64,000 nucleotides of DNA from Pseudomonadota bacterium (GCA_018823285.1 JAHJIQ010000065.1:25787-89786); one strand, 5' to 3'. Counted from the first letter of the stretch, positions 1 through 8,800 are shown. A program made the numbers and translations. The notes: generated by a model not told the origin, from the letters alone.

Positions 1-48
1 CAAAAGACAATGATACAGAACCTTTGACAGTAAGTAAAACCATGGTTG

Positions 49-1527
49 ATGATTTTGGCTGAAAAAATTCTGGAAATAGAGAAGGTTATCAGCAACGGTT
101 GTGGTCTCGGCAGGATGTCCGATGGCAAGATTGCAATGGTGCCGTACGTTTTGCCCGGTGAATTGGTTTCGTACCGGATCATCAGGCAACACAAGGATTA
201 TGCCGAATGTCTTCCTCTTGATATTAAAAACGCTTCACCCTTCAGGACGGATCCTCTCTGCAGTCATTTTGGACAATGTGGAGGCTGTGATTTTCAGCAT
301 GCGACCTATGATTTTCAACTCACCATCAAAAACGAATTTCTTCATGATCAGTTGTCTCATTTACTGAACATGCATAGCGAAACGCATTCCCCGCAGCTCC
401 GAGTGTCGCAGGCTCCCATCCCTGCTGCGGGGTTAGTGAGCGAATCTGATGTAAGTAACCTTCCATACGGAGATTCCCCGCGGCATGCCGCGGGGAGCTT
501 CAATTCCCGCGAAAATGAGTTCACCGTAATCTGGCAAGGGGTTGCCGGCTCGCCAAAACATTTTCATTATCGACAGAGAGTAAGACTGCATATAGATGAA
601 AGAGGGGAGGTCGGTTTTTTCAGGCCGGGATCCAATATCCTGGAGCCTGTGTCCGGGTGTCCTCTGGCATCGGCCGAAACGGGTTTTCTCATTCCTTTTC
701 TTCTCGAAAGTGTTCCGGCCCGTCGGCTTCTGGATATTTCCAGAGAGCTGGAAATACTATCGAGTCCTGGCGACAACACCGGACTCATTGTCTTTCATAC
801 CAGGCGGAAACCCAGGGCCGGAGATCTGGTTGCGGCAAGGGAGCTGCTTTCTGAGCTGATCCCGGTTAAGGCGGTGGTTCTGGACACCGAAGGAGCCCTG
901 CGTCAAACTGTCTGCGCTGATGGAAACGATGAGCTCACGGCTGCTTCAATAATCCTGCCGTTCTCTGCGCCTGGAGGTCAGAATGCAGGGGGGTATGAAC
1001 TGACCTACGAAGCAGGTGGCTTTTCCCAGGTCAACCATGAACTCAATCAGGTGCTGGTGAATGTTCTGATCGATTGGGTCAGGGAAAGCGGGGCGCAACG
1101 CGTGCTTGACATGTATTGCGGGATGGGGAATTTCTCCATTCCTCTGGCAATGCTCGGATACAAGGTGTCCGGATTCGATCAGCAGAGATCGTCAGTGCGA
1201 AGTGCGGAAAAAAACAGCGCGAGATATGGCCTTGATTGCAATTTTTTCAGATCATCTGCCGCCGGGGGCATGAAAATCCTTGCGGAAAGGGGGGCGAAAT
1301 TCGATCTGCTGATCATCGATCCGCCCCGCATGGGCTGCAAAGAGTCGATCCCTGCGATCATTGCCGGTGACTGTCGATGGATTGTTTACGTTTCCTGTGA
1401 TCCGGCAACCTTGTTCCGCGATCTTGCAATGTTTCTTGAGCACGGTTTTCGTCTGCAGAAAGCGGCCGGATTTGACATGTTTCCCCAGACCCGACACCTG
1501 GAAACAATGGTCATGCTGGGCCGGTAG
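49..1527 (+). CDS. rlmD: 23S rRNA (uracil-5-)-methyltransferase, RlmD type
   Basis: S-adenosylmethionine-dependent enzyme that methylates a uracil at C5 in 23S rRNA. The product is 492 aa: a TRAM-like RNA-binding domain (about 1-60), an iron-sulfur ligand set Cys71, Cys77, Cys80 with a later Cys in the 'GCPLA' segment, the SAM-binding motif 'DMYCGMGNF' near residue 357, and the catalytic Cys in 'VSCDPATL' near 450. The methyltransferase domain looks complete. Residues about 107-152 are not family sequence: they are the translation of an R1 repeat (366-504) lying between the Fe-S region and the 'HYRQRVRLHID' strand, and the frame stays open through it. ATG 49 is taken as start; a TTG at 46 would add one residue, and no clear ribosome-binding site is visible. 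The stop is 2 bp from the stop of the convergent MORN gene. TrmA/RlmC-type specificity is the main alternative. Confidence 0.88.
   Translation: MILAEKILEIEKVISNGCGLGRMSDGKIAMVPYVLPGELVSYRIIRQHKDYAECLPLDIKNASPFRTDPLCSHFGQCGGCDFQHATYDFQLTIKNEFLHDQLSHLLNMHSETHSPQLRVSQAPIPAAGLVSESDVSNLPYGDSPRHAAGSFNSRENEFTVIWQGVAGSPKHFHYRQRVRLHIDERGEVGFFRPGSNILEPVSGCPLASAETGFLIPFLLESVPARRLLDISRELEILSSPGDNTGLIVFHTRRKPRAGDLVAARELLSELIPVKAVVLDTEGALRQTVCADGNDELTAASIILPFSAPGGQNAGGYELTYEAGGFSQVNHELNQVLVNVLIDWVRESGAQRVLDMYCGMGNFSIPLAMLGYKVSGFDQQRSSVRSAEKNSARYGLDCNFFRSSAAGGMKILAERGAKFDLLIIDPPRMGCKESIPAIIAGDCRWIVYVSCDPATLFRDLAMFLEHGFRLQKAAGFDMFPQTRHLETMVMLGR
366..504 (+). repeat. R1 palindromic repeat, copy A (inside rlmD)
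   Basis: A 139-bp copy running from 'GAACATGCATAGCG' to 'GAGCTTCAAT'. It has two hairpins, CCCCGCAG/CTGCGGGG and a perfect CCCCGCGG-catg-CCGCGGGG, joined by a linker identical to that of copy C. Loop sequences differ between copies while stem arms are kept. It lies wholly inside an open methyltransferase reading frame. Confidence 0.9.
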
Positions 1528-1529
1528 AG

Positions 1530-1988
1530 TTATCTGGCTTTAATGGTTCCGGGTTTTTCAATGCCCTGATACCTGCTGCCATCGGGGAACGACCAGTTCC
1601 CTTTACCTGGTTTGCCGTTGATGAATTCACCGGTGAACTTTCTGCCGTCAGGGAAAGTCCATTTTCCCTGGCCATGTTTCAGCCCGTCTTTCCATTCGCC
1701 GACATATTTCGTGTCATCCGGCCAGGAAAAAGTTCCCGGGCCGTCATATTTGCCGTCCTTAAAATGGCCGATGTATTTTCTGCCGTCTGGAAATGTCCAG
1801 GTGCCGACGCCGTGCTGTTTACCGTCTTTCCAGTCCCCTTGATACTGTTCGTCCCCTGGGAATTTGAAGGTGCCGACGCCATTTGTGCAATCTCCTTGCA
1901 GGCAATCACCCGATAAAGCGAGGCTGGACGCGGGGAAAAAAAATGATGTCAGGAAGAGCAGGGCAATTAAAACAATTCCGGTTCGCAT
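1530..1988 (-). CDS. exported MORN-repeat protein
   Basis: 152-aa protein with an N-terminal hydrophobic signal segment ending near 'ASSLALS', followed by five MORN repeats of about 23 residues with the pattern G-x-W-K-D-G-K-x-x-G-x-G-T-x-x-F-P-D-G (for example 'GDWKDGKQHGVGTWTF'). MORN repeats form an extended beta-hairpin scaffold; bacterial exported versions have no agreed function. The start at 1988 is chosen because AAGGAG lies about 8 nt upstream and puts the signal peptide at the very N-terminus; an in-frame ATG at 2039 would add 17 residues. Two Cys early in the mature region (S-G-D-C-L-Q-G-D-C) could form a disulfide. The gene converges on rlmD with only 2 bp between stops. Confidence 0.85.
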   Translation of the reverse strand: MRTGIVLIALLFLTSFFFPASSLALSGDCLQGDCTNGVGTFKFPGDEQYQGDWKDGKQHGVGTWTFPDGRKYIGHFKDGKYDGPGTFSWPDDTKYVGEWKDGLKHGQGKWTFPDGRKFTGEFINGKPGKGNWSFPDGSRYQGIEKPGTIKAR

Positions 1989-2132
1989 AACCAGCTCCTT
2001 GATGAATAGAGTGAATCGGTTTTTTAAGGTTGTTATCAATATTTTATCCTGATTATCAGGAGATGCGCATGATTATTTTGGTGAAAAAATCACGTTCGGA
2101 ACGTCCGGAAAGATGGTGGTGTCAAACTCTTT

Positions 2133-4367
2133 TCAGACCACTTGACGTATCCTGCCCAGGACTCTTTTGACATAGGACTCATGAGACGGATCGTCGTTCA
2201 GCTTTATGAAATCGCTTTCCTTGGCAATGATTTCGTCAAAAAGCCCCTCGGCATGGGGATTTTCAAATCTTCGCAAGGCGCGGACTGACACCTGTAGAAG
2301 CTGCAGGGCATGCTTGAGGTCAGCTTTCTCGGGCTGGGTGTTATAAAATGAGGAGGTCGGGTTGCCAAACTCCCTGACGATCGCCAGAACAATCGACTGG
2401 GCGGCCTCGCCACCGATCAGGGCGAAAAAAATCACGATCTCCCGTTGCAGGTAGAGCAGAAATCTGGGTTGTTTTTCGTCACCTTGCGACTCATCCCGGT
2501 CGGAGGATTTCAACAGTGCTTCGGTCAGATTTCTGAATTTTCGCATCAGCAGTTCATGATTTTTCTCGAAAAAGTCGAGTGCCACCTGAACCATCTCCTG
2601 GTTGAGCCCTTTCCGAACCAGGAGGACCTCTTCCGGAGTGAGTTCGATATTGCTCCGTGCTTCCCGGTTCATGGTGCGCAGCAGGATGGAGCTTAGTATG
2701 AGGCCGTTTCGGTCGGAATAATTTACCGCAGAACGGCTGAAAATATCAGAGAGCAGTATTTTTAAAGCATCCTGAGGTTGTTTCAGTTCACCCACCAGCA
2801 ACTGCAGGGCGTTCAGAAAAGAGACCCGGTCTTCCCTTGACGGCAGTTCCTTCAGATAATGCCAGAGGAAACCGAAGACCCGGCTTTCATACTGAACGAA
2901 TTCGGGGATGTTTTTTTCAAAGAAATTGCGGCGGAAATGCCCCTGTTCGTTAAAACAGTTGCGAAGCAGGTCGATCAGATGCGCCGCTTCAAGCTCGGTG
3001 ATCTGGAAATTTCTGGCGATGACCGAATAATCTTCTGAATCAAACTGGACATTCCGGTTGGCGATCGACTGGACCTTTTTCTTGGTCTCCGATCGCTGCT
3101 TGAAAAAACTGACCAGACCAAAGAGCTGTTTGTTAAGAGACCACTCCCTGCTCTCTCCTTGGTCATCAACCGTACTTATTTCACCGTCCCGGATAGTCAA
3201 CCGGTCGAAAATCTCATCGGGAACATGATCAAGACCTGCCTCGATATTGTTCAGGGCCTCCTTCTGGACAACCTTGTTGTCTTTTTCTTTCGCCAGGGAC
3301 AGAAAATCCGTTGCCAGACTGAGCCTTTTTCCCATGGTCTCGGTACGGATTTCGCTATATCCATCACTGTTGATACTGGAGATTACCTCAGAAGCCATCC
3401 TGGGATTATTCCCGTATTTGGAGAGAACAAGACGTGAAGCCTGAACCGCCTCCGCCGTTTTTTTCGCATCTGTCCGGAGGTTCTGGGTCAGCCACTGGAC
3501 ATTGTTGATTTCGATTGGCATCTTTGCCAACTGCTCCCGGTACTTTTTGGAAGCGAGAATGACATCATACACAGTTGTAAAAAAACTCAGTTCTTCGGCA
3601 GGTTCAGGGCCAAGGATTTTCGGCTTGATCTTGTCAACCAGATTCTGCAGGGCAGCGGCTTTAACCTTGTTGGTTGCGGCCAGCAGGGTCAGGTTGATAT
3701 TCGGTTGATCATATTCATCAAGCACCACATTCCGGTCGGCAGTCCCCTCACTCTTGTAAAAATTGATCAGATGCCTGATCGTGGTTTCGATCCGGTCATA
3801 ATCGCTTTTTGCTCCTTTGCCGATTTCGATTGAAAAGTTGAAGATCTTCATGACGCTCATGGCCCGGAAGGCGTCCATCAGTTTGGCGTAAATCGCCTTG
3901 CCCCTTTCTTTTTCCCTCTGCTCGACGATGCGGGCCATATTGTAGTCGAGCAGCAGATTCCCTACCGAGAGTTCATAGTCATAGGTTTCGGATGAGCCGA
4001 TTTCTGTCCCGCTCGGTTCGGCAGGCTGTTGCTGGCCGCGAAGACGGCAGGTGATCCGGCCGTCAAACTTGGGGTGGGTGGCAATCTTTTTTAAGTGATT
4101 GATAAAGGCGATTATCTTCTGATCGTTTTCCTTTTCCAGCATCGCAAAACGGCTGTTGGTCAGGATTTCTGAGAATAAACAGGTGGCCTGGGAGAGGAGA
4201 AGGCGGTAGTAATCAAGCATCTTCTCTTCCTTGTTCAGATACTCGATGAGTTCTGAGCGGGAAGAATCTACTTCGGCGGCACGGTCGGAATCGTCGATCC
4301 CGGCAAACTGCCGATAAAGAGCCCGGGCCGATTCATCAAGATCAAACTTTTCTTCTTCCGGTGCCAT
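2133..4367 (-). CDS. large hypothetical helical protein
   Basis: 744-aa protein that I do not recognise. It has no signal peptide or membrane segment and is rich in charged residues, so it is probably cytoplasmic. The sequence looks almost all helical; the region from about residue 430 to the end has a regular alternation of amphipathic helices suggestive of HEAT/ARM-like solenoid packing, but no repeat consensus can be fixed by eye. There is no P-loop, metal-binding cluster or obvious catalytic motif. The ATG at 4367 follows an AAAGG about 7 nt upstream. The gene stands alone: 94 bp and the start of the MORN gene lie on one side, 226 bp and the DacB gene on the other. A scaffold or regulatory role is only a guess. 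Confidence 0.75.
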   Translation of the reverse strand: MAPEEEKFDLDESARALYRQFAGIDDSDRAAEVDSSRSELIEYLNKEEKMLDYYRLLLSQATCLFSEILTNSRFAMLEKENDQKIIAFINHLKKIATHPKFDGRITCRLRGQQQPAEPSGTEIGSSETYDYELSVGNLLLDYNMARIVEQREKERGKAIYAKLMDAFRAMSVMKIFNFSIEIGKGAKSDYDRIETTIRHLINFYKSEGTADRNVVLDEYDQPNINLTLLAATNKVKAAALQNLVDKIKPKILGPEPAEELSFFTTVYDVILASKKYREQLAKMPIEINNVQWLTQNLRTDAKKTAEAVQASRLVLSKYGNNPRMASEVISSINSDGYSEIRTETMGKRLSLATDFLSLAKEKDNKVVQKEALNNIEAGLDHVPDEIFDRLTIRDGEISTVDDQGESREWSLNKQLFGLVSFFKQRSETKKKVQSIANRNVQFDSEDYSVIARNFQITELEAAHLIDLLRNCFNEQGHFRRNFFEKNIPEFVQYESRVFGFLWHYLKELPSREDRVSFLNALQLLVGELKQPQDALKILLSDIFSRSAVNYSDRNGLILSSILLRTMNREARSNIELTPEEVLLVRKGLNQEMVQVALDFFEKNHELLMRKFRNLTEALLKSSDRDESQGDEKQPRFLLYLQREIVIFFALIGGEAAQSIVLAIVREFGNPTSSFYNTQPEKADLKHALQLLQVSVRALRRFENPHAEGLFDEIIAKESDFIKLNDDPSHESYVKRVLGRIRQVV

Positions 4368-4593
4368 CGTCAGCCTTTATTAAGGAGAGCAGGGTCTAAG
4401 AATGAGCGCGTCACTGTTTTCTGGATACTTAACAAATATTATCAAAAGCATAAGCCTGAAGCAAATACAGTGACAAGGCGCTCGAATTAATTTTTTCGGT
4501 CTCGCAAAAAACCTCGAGACGGAAGGGCAGTGATAATAGACTCATTGTTTTATCGTTGGCCGGTGCGGACGTAGATGGCTTTTTACGAATGCA

Positions 4594-5892
4594 TCAATTC
4601 TCATTGACCGTTTTCAGGAGTGACAGAATCCGGTCCCGGGTATTTCGGTTCTGGTTTAGAATGATCACGAAGCTCTGTAAGGAGTGATTTCTTTTCAGAT
4701 ACCCGGCGTAGGAGTATACCCCTGTCAGGGTGCCCGACTTGATCAGATCTCCATTTTCAGACGGCAGCAGATCGGTGTAGGTCCTGAACAGCTTCAGGAT
4801 CTGCAGCATCGCCCGGGCCGTGACCTTGTTTTTTCGGGAAAGTCCCGATCCTTCAATGATTGTAATGCCGCTCTTTGAGAGCACCGGATCGGCATCGATA
4901 AAATCATGAATGGCCGATTGCGCCTTCTCCCAGGTGGCAGGATACCCGTGCAAAACTGCGCCGACTGTAAGGAACAACTGGTTGGCAGTGAAGTTGTTCG
5001 AATAGAGAAGCATCCCCGTAATGAGCTCTTCAAGATTTTTTGATGAACGATGCGTATATATGTGCTTTGCATCAGGCGGAATTTTTTTTTGTAAAATCGG
5101 CCCTTCACCCGAGATCATGGCTGATACCTGAAAAGCCCTGAAAAGCTCGCCGGTCAGGGTGGTGACATTTTCCGGTTCATGGGAAATATTGATCCGGTGG
5201 ATACCGGCCGGCAGATTTCTCCCAAGGGTTTTCATGATCGGCAGCAGAGGAGTCTGTGGTTCTGCAGAAGTGATCAGTCCGGTTTTGTCTTTGCTGATAT
5301 TGACCGTATTGAAGTTCACCACCAGGCCCCCGGGGGACACATCATAAGGATTCAGGGTTTCCCCGGCGCCATCCGGGGGAGCAGAAAGATTGAAACTGGA
5401 GTCATCAATAAAAATCGTGCGGACCTCATTCACCCCTCTCTTCGTAAGATTCTGCATGATATCCGGAATCTCTTCCGAGACCAGAAAGGGATCGCCAAAA
5501 CCCTGAATGAACAGGTTTTTGTCCTGGTCGATGTAGAATTCAGTCCTGAACCGGTAGTCAAGACCGAGAGTCCTGATGGCGAGCAGAGAGGTGAGAAGCT
5601 TGCTGATACTTGCCGGGACCATTGGCAGATCAAGGTTTGACGAGAGAATGATTCGGTCCTCGGTCGCCAGTGCATAGGAGCCGTTTGCCATCAACCGGCC
5701 AATCTCCTTCTGAGCTGCAGTCTGCCGTGGCTCACTGACAGCTGCGGGCGCGGGAGCGGGAAGCCAGAAAAACTGGAGAGAGATCACCAAGGAAAGGGCG
5801 ACAGTCGACACCTTCGTTTTATTGACAAAGAGCACCAGCTGTAATATGTTAAGCGCCTTTAAAATAAACCTGTTACGGCGGATATTTACCAT
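4594..5892 (-). CDS. dacB: D-alanyl-D-alanine carboxypeptidase/endopeptidase, PBP4 (DacB) family
   Basis: Peptidase family S13 enzyme that trims or cleaves peptidoglycan stem peptides in the periplasm. The three active-site motifs are present: SxxK as 'SISK' shortly after the signal peptide, SxN as 'YSNN', and KTG-like 'KSGT' near the C-terminus. A hydrophobic signal segment ends near 'APAPAAV'. The start is uncertain. ATG 5892 is the furthest plausible start and its CATG overlaps the ATG of divergent gmhA, but it has no ribosome-binding site and gives an over-long N-region. An in-frame GTG at 5811 would give a normal-length signal peptide (405 aa). Reading further upstream, antisense through gmhA, is not credible. 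It diverges from gmhA, so the two share a very short promoter region. Confidence 0.85.
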   Translation of the reverse strand: MVNIRRNRFILKALNILQLVLFVNKTKVSTVALSLVISLQFFWLPAPAPAAVSEPRQTAAQKEIGRLMANGSYALATEDRIILSSNLDLPMVPASISKLLTSLLAIRTLGLDYRFRTEFYIDQDKNLFIQGFGDPFLVSEEIPDIMQNLTKRGVNEVRTIFIDDSSFNLSAPPDGAGETLNPYDVSPGGLVVNFNTVNISKDKTGLITSAEPQTPLLPIMKTLGRNLPAGIHRINISHEPENVTTLTGELFRAFQVSAMISGEGPILQKKIPPDAKHIYTHRSSKNLEELITGMLLYSNNFTANQLFLTVGAVLHGYPATWEKAQSAIHDFIDADPVLSKSGITIIEGSGLSRKNKVTARAMLQILKLFRTYTDLLPSENGDLIKSGTLTGVYSYAGYLKRNHSLQSFVIILNQNRNTRDRILSLLKTVNEN

Positions 5893-6469
5893 GAAAGAAT
5901 TTATCGCTGCGAAGTTAAAAGATTCAATATCCGCAAAAGAAGATTTCGCGGCGGGCCATACCGATAAAATTATCGCTCTTGCTGAACTTATTGCCGATAT
6001 TTTACGAAACGGCAACAAGGTTCTGATCTTCGGTAACGGTGGCAGTGCGGCAGATGCCCAGCACATGGCCGCCGAGTTCGTCAACCGCTTCATGATCAAC
6101 CGGCCGCCCCTTGCCGCCATTGCCCTGACCACCGACACGTCAAACATTACCAGTATCGGCAACGATTTCTCTTTTGCCGAGATTTTCAGCAAACAGGTCC
6201 AGGCTCTCGGCAAAAAAGGAGATCTTGCCCTCGGTATTTCGACCAGCGGTAACTCCCCGAATGTGGTGAAGGGGATTGAGACAGCGAAAAGCATGGGGCT
6301 GCACACGGCGGTACTCACCGGCGGCAGCGGCGGGATTCTGGCCGGGATGGCCGATATCACGCTCAATGTCCCGACCACGGTCACCCCCCATATCCAGGAA
6401 ACCCATGTCTGGGTGGAACATCTTTTATGCTGGCTGGTCGACGATCTTCTTTTCGGTGATAATCAATGA
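5891..6469 (+). CDS. gmhA: phosphoheptose isomerase (sedoheptulose 7-phosphate isomerase)
   Basis: 192-aa SIS-domain protein that converts sedoheptulose 7-phosphate to D-glycero-D-manno-heptose 7-phosphate, the first step of the ADP-heptose pathway for lipopolysaccharide inner core. Family signatures include 'FGNGGSAADAQHMAAEF', 'GISTSGNSPNV' and 'HIQETHVWVEHLLC'. The length is normal. The start at 5891 matches the family N-terminus ('MKEFIAAKL') and has a GGCGGA-like site about 10 nt upstream; upstream in-frame ATGs at 5822 and 5846 would add sequence absent from the family. The stop overlaps the start of the next gene (ATGA), implying translational coupling. Confidence 0.93.
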   Translation: MKEFIAAKLKDSISAKEDFAAGHTDKIIALAELIADILRNGNKVLIFGNGGSAADAQHMAAEFVNRFMINRPPLAAIALTTDTSNITSIGNDFSFAEIFSKQVQALGKKGDLALGISTSGNSPNVVKGIETAKSMGLHTAVLTGGSGGILAGMADITLNVPTTVTPHIQETHVWVEHLLCWLVDDLLFGDNQ

Positions 6470-7410
6470 CCATTGATCCGCTTGATTTTAAAGATCTCAA
6501 CACCTATTCGGTTCACGACCGGTTCAGCAAAGTGACTGTGGAAAATTTTGCCAGACCGCTGCAGAAAGGCGCCACGGTCAAAGAATTTCTCGCCTCCCTT
6601 CCCGATCAGCTCCTTGGCCGTGAGTTCCCGGAACTCATCAGCAGGCTTGCCGAAAGCTACAACCATGACAAACCGATTCTCGTCGGGATGGGCGGGCATG
6701 TCATCAAGGTCGGTCTGAACCCTCTTCTGATTGATCTGATGGAAAAAGGGGTGATTACCGGAATTGCGATGAACGGATCCTGCATCGTCCACGATACCGA
6801 AATCGCCATGGTCGGCCGGACCTCCGAAGATGTTGACCTGGTTCTCGGAGCCGGTCAGTTTGGCGCTGCAAAAGAGACCGGGGAGGTAATCAACGAAGCG
6901 ATCAATCGTGGCGCCCGGGCCGGTACAGGAATGGGGGAAGCCCTTGGTGCTTATCTTCTGGAACGGAACTTCCCGCACAACAATTGCAGCCTGCTCGCCT
7001 CAGCCAGGCGACTGGGGATACCGGCAACGGTCCACGTGGCCGTGGGGACGGATATCGTCCATATCCACCCTTCTGCCGACGGTGCGGCAATCGGCCAGAC
7101 AAGCTATCATGATTTCAAACTCTTCTGCCGGCAGGTTTCCGAACTCGAGGGCGGCGCATATCTTAACTTCGGATCGGCTGTTTTAATGCCCGAGGTGTTC
7201 CTGAAGGCGATCACCGTGGTCCGGAATCTGGGGTATAAGGTTGAACGGTTCACCACCGCCAACTTCGATTTTATCCGCCAGTATCGGACCATGACCAACG
7301 TGGTGAACAGGCCCACAGCAACCGGCGGCCGGGGATTCAACGTGCTGGGTCACCATGAGTTGATGATCCCGCTCCTGATTGCCGGACTTCTGGAACGGAT
7401 CGATAATTGA
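6466..7410 (+). CDS. deoxyhypusine-synthase-like protein of unknown function
   Basis: 314-aa protein resembling the NAD-binding fold of deoxyhypusine synthase. It contains Gly-rich segments 'VGMGGHVIKVGLNP', 'ITGIAMNGSCIVHDTEIAM' and 'HVAVGTDIVHIHPSADG'. Bacterial relatives of this kind are usually unlabelled and need not act on eIF5A, which bacteria lack. The gene overlaps gmhA by 4 bp (ATGA), so it is co-translated with a heptose-biosynthesis enzyme, which suggests a role in sugar or cell-envelope metabolism rather than hypusine formation; this is inference from context. The fold assignment is moderately confident, the function unknown. Confidence 0.7.
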   Translation: MTIDPLDFKDLNTYSVHDRFSKVTVENFARPLQKGATVKEFLASLPDQLLGREFPELISRLAESYNHDKPILVGMGGHVIKVGLNPLLIDLMEKGVITGIAMNGSCIVHDTEIAMVGRTSEDVDLVLGAGQFGAAKETGEVINEAINRGARAGTGMGEALGAYLLERNFPHNNCSLLASARRLGIPATVHVAVGTDIVHIHPSADGAAIGQTSYHDFKLFCRQVSELEGGAYLNFGSAVLMPEVFLKAITVVRNLGYKVERFTTANFDFIRQYRTMTNVVNRPTATGGRGFNVLGHHELMIPLLIAGLLERIDN

Positions 7411-7434
7411 AAAGGTTGTTCGTTATACGTTATA

Positions 7435-7647
7435 ATGCCGCTTTATGATTTCAGCTGCCGGAAGTGCAGCAAAGAGTTCGAGCTCCTGGTCATGGGCGGC
7501 GAGAAACCGCAATGCCCGGAATGCGGCAGCCATGATCTGAAAAAGATGATGTCGTCATTCTCCTCCCGGACGGGTGGGAATGACGGCACCGGCTCCGGCG
7601 GCAAATGTTCCGGTTGTGCCGGCGGCAGCTGCAGCAGCTGCCATTAA
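7435..7647 (+). CDS. FmdB-family zinc-ribbon protein
   Basis: 70-aa protein starting 'MPLYDFSCRKCSKEFE', the N-terminus of the FmdB/putative regulatory zinc-ribbon family. Two CxxC knuckles (Cys8/Cys11 and 'CPEC' near 27-30) should bind one zinc. The C-terminal third is low-complexity and rich in Gly, Ser and Cys ('GGKCSGCAGGSCSSCH'), giving five further possible metal ligands; such tails are common in this family. It lies 24 bp after the deoxyhypusine-synthase-like gene on the same strand and is probably in that operon. Its biochemical role is not established. Confidence 0.85.
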   Translation: MPLYDFSCRKCSKEFELLVMGGEKPQCPECGSHDLKKMMSSFSSRTGGNDGTGSGGKCSGCAGGSCSSCH

Positions 7648-7708
7648 ATTTAGCTGACAAAGTCATCTCACTATATTTTTCGAAACTACTAGACAAAGGA
7701 ATCCACTG

Positions 7709-8644
7709 ATGCAGAAAATTATCAAGATCGGGACCAGAGCCAGTCTTCTGGCCATGACCCAGAGTACGAATATAAAAAACCTGATCGAGAGTCAGTACCC
7801 GGAAACAACGGTTGAGCTGGTCAAAATCGTGACCAAGGGTGACAAGATTCTCGATGTTCCCCTGGCCATGGTCGGCGGCAAGGGGTTGTTCGTCAAAGAA
7901 CTTGAGGAAGCGATGCTCTCCCGCGAGGTCGATATGGCGGTCCACAGCATGAAGGATGTTCCTTCCGACCTGCCGGACGAACTGCATATCGGGGTGGTCA
8001 CCAAGCGTGAAGATCCGAGGGACGCCTTTATCTCGGTAAAATACAAATCCTTCAACAACCTTCCGGAAGGAGCGACTGTCGGCACCAGCAGCCTGCGCCG
8101 CAAGTCACAATTGGCCTGCCTGCGGCCCGATCTGAAAATCGAGGACCTGCGCGGAAATCTCGACACCAGACTTCGCAAGCTGGATGAGGGGATGTATGAT
8201 GCGATTATTCTTGCCACCGCCGGACTCAACCGGATGAAATGGTCCGACCGGATCACCTCCTACTTCGAGCCCTCTGAAATGCTTCCGGCCGTCGCCCAGG
8301 GCGCAGTCGGAATCGAGCTGCGGAAAGACAACCAGGCATTGCTCGATGGCCTGGCCTTTCTCCAGGATGAGGAGACGACCATCGCGGTCACCGGAGAAAG
8401 GGCGTTTCTCCATCGCCTTGAAGGCGGCTGCCAGGTGCCGATCGGCGCGTTCGGCACCGTTGATGGCGATCGTCTCACCCTGACCGGGCTGGTCGCAGCC
8501 ATTGACGGCAGCGAAGTGGTCAAGAAGGAAGTCAGCGGTAAGGTTTCTGATGCAGTCAGCATGGGTATCGCCCTGGCCGAGGAAATTCTTGATCTCGGCG
8601 GCCGGCGAATTCTTGAAGAAGTGTACGGCGACAACGTGAAGTGA
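7709..8644 (+). CDS. hemC: porphobilinogen deaminase (hydroxymethylbilane synthase)
   Basis: 311-aa cytosolic enzyme that joins four porphobilinogens into hydroxymethylbilane, the substrate of uroporphyrinogen III synthase. Recognisable family segments are 'GTRASLLAMTQ', 'DMAVHSMKDVP', 'GTSSLRRKSQL', 'LRGNLDTRLRKLDEG' and 'EGGCQVPIGAF', whose Cys carries the dipyrromethane cofactor. The length is normal. ATG 7709 has AAAGGA 8 nt upstream. The next gene on the strand, cobA-hemD, supplies the following two steps, so the pair forms a compact precorrin-2 module for siroheme, cobalamin and, in sulfate reducers, the alternative heme route. Confidence 0.96.
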   Translation: MQKIIKIGTRASLLAMTQSTNIKNLIESQYPETTVELVKIVTKGDKILDVPLAMVGGKGLFVKELEEAMLSREVDMAVHSMKDVPSDLPDELHIGVVTKREDPRDAFISVKYKSFNNLPEGATVGTSSLRRKSQLACLRPDLKIEDLRGNLDTRLRKLDEGMYDAIILATAGLNRMKWSDRITSYFEPSEMLPAVAQGAVGIELRKDNQALLDGLAFLQDEETTIAVTGERAFLHRLEGGCQVPIGAFGTVDGDRLTLTGLVAAIDGSEVVKKEVSGKVSDAVSMGIALAEEILDLGGRRILEEVYGDNVK

Positions 8645-8769
8645 TCGTCAAAAGTTAAAAGTGAAGAGTGATGAGTGTAGAGTTGTTGAGGTGAGCTGAG
8701 CGAATGGTTTTCTAAACTTTCTTTTTTCGGTAGTGACTCTACGCTATAAAAATCAGAGCAGCAATTGAG

Positions 8770-8800
8770 GGGAGCGCCGGGAATGATGTCCCGCGCTCCC
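8770..8800 (+). promoter_or_regulatory. GC-rich hairpin in cobA-hemD leader
   Basis: Stem GGGAGCGCCGGGA pairs with TCCCGCGCTCCC around a short AT-rich loop, 30 nt before the cobA-hemD start. A T-rich stretch (gttttat) follows after a few bases. It may be a weak terminator of hemC transcripts or an attenuator for cobA-hemD. It is seen only as sequence symmetry. Confidence 0.4.

Noticed and set aside
5893..6384. N-terminal extension of the DacB frame antisense through gmhA
   Set aside because: It puts about 160 unrelated residues ahead of the signal peptide and is fully antisense to a clear gmhA gene.
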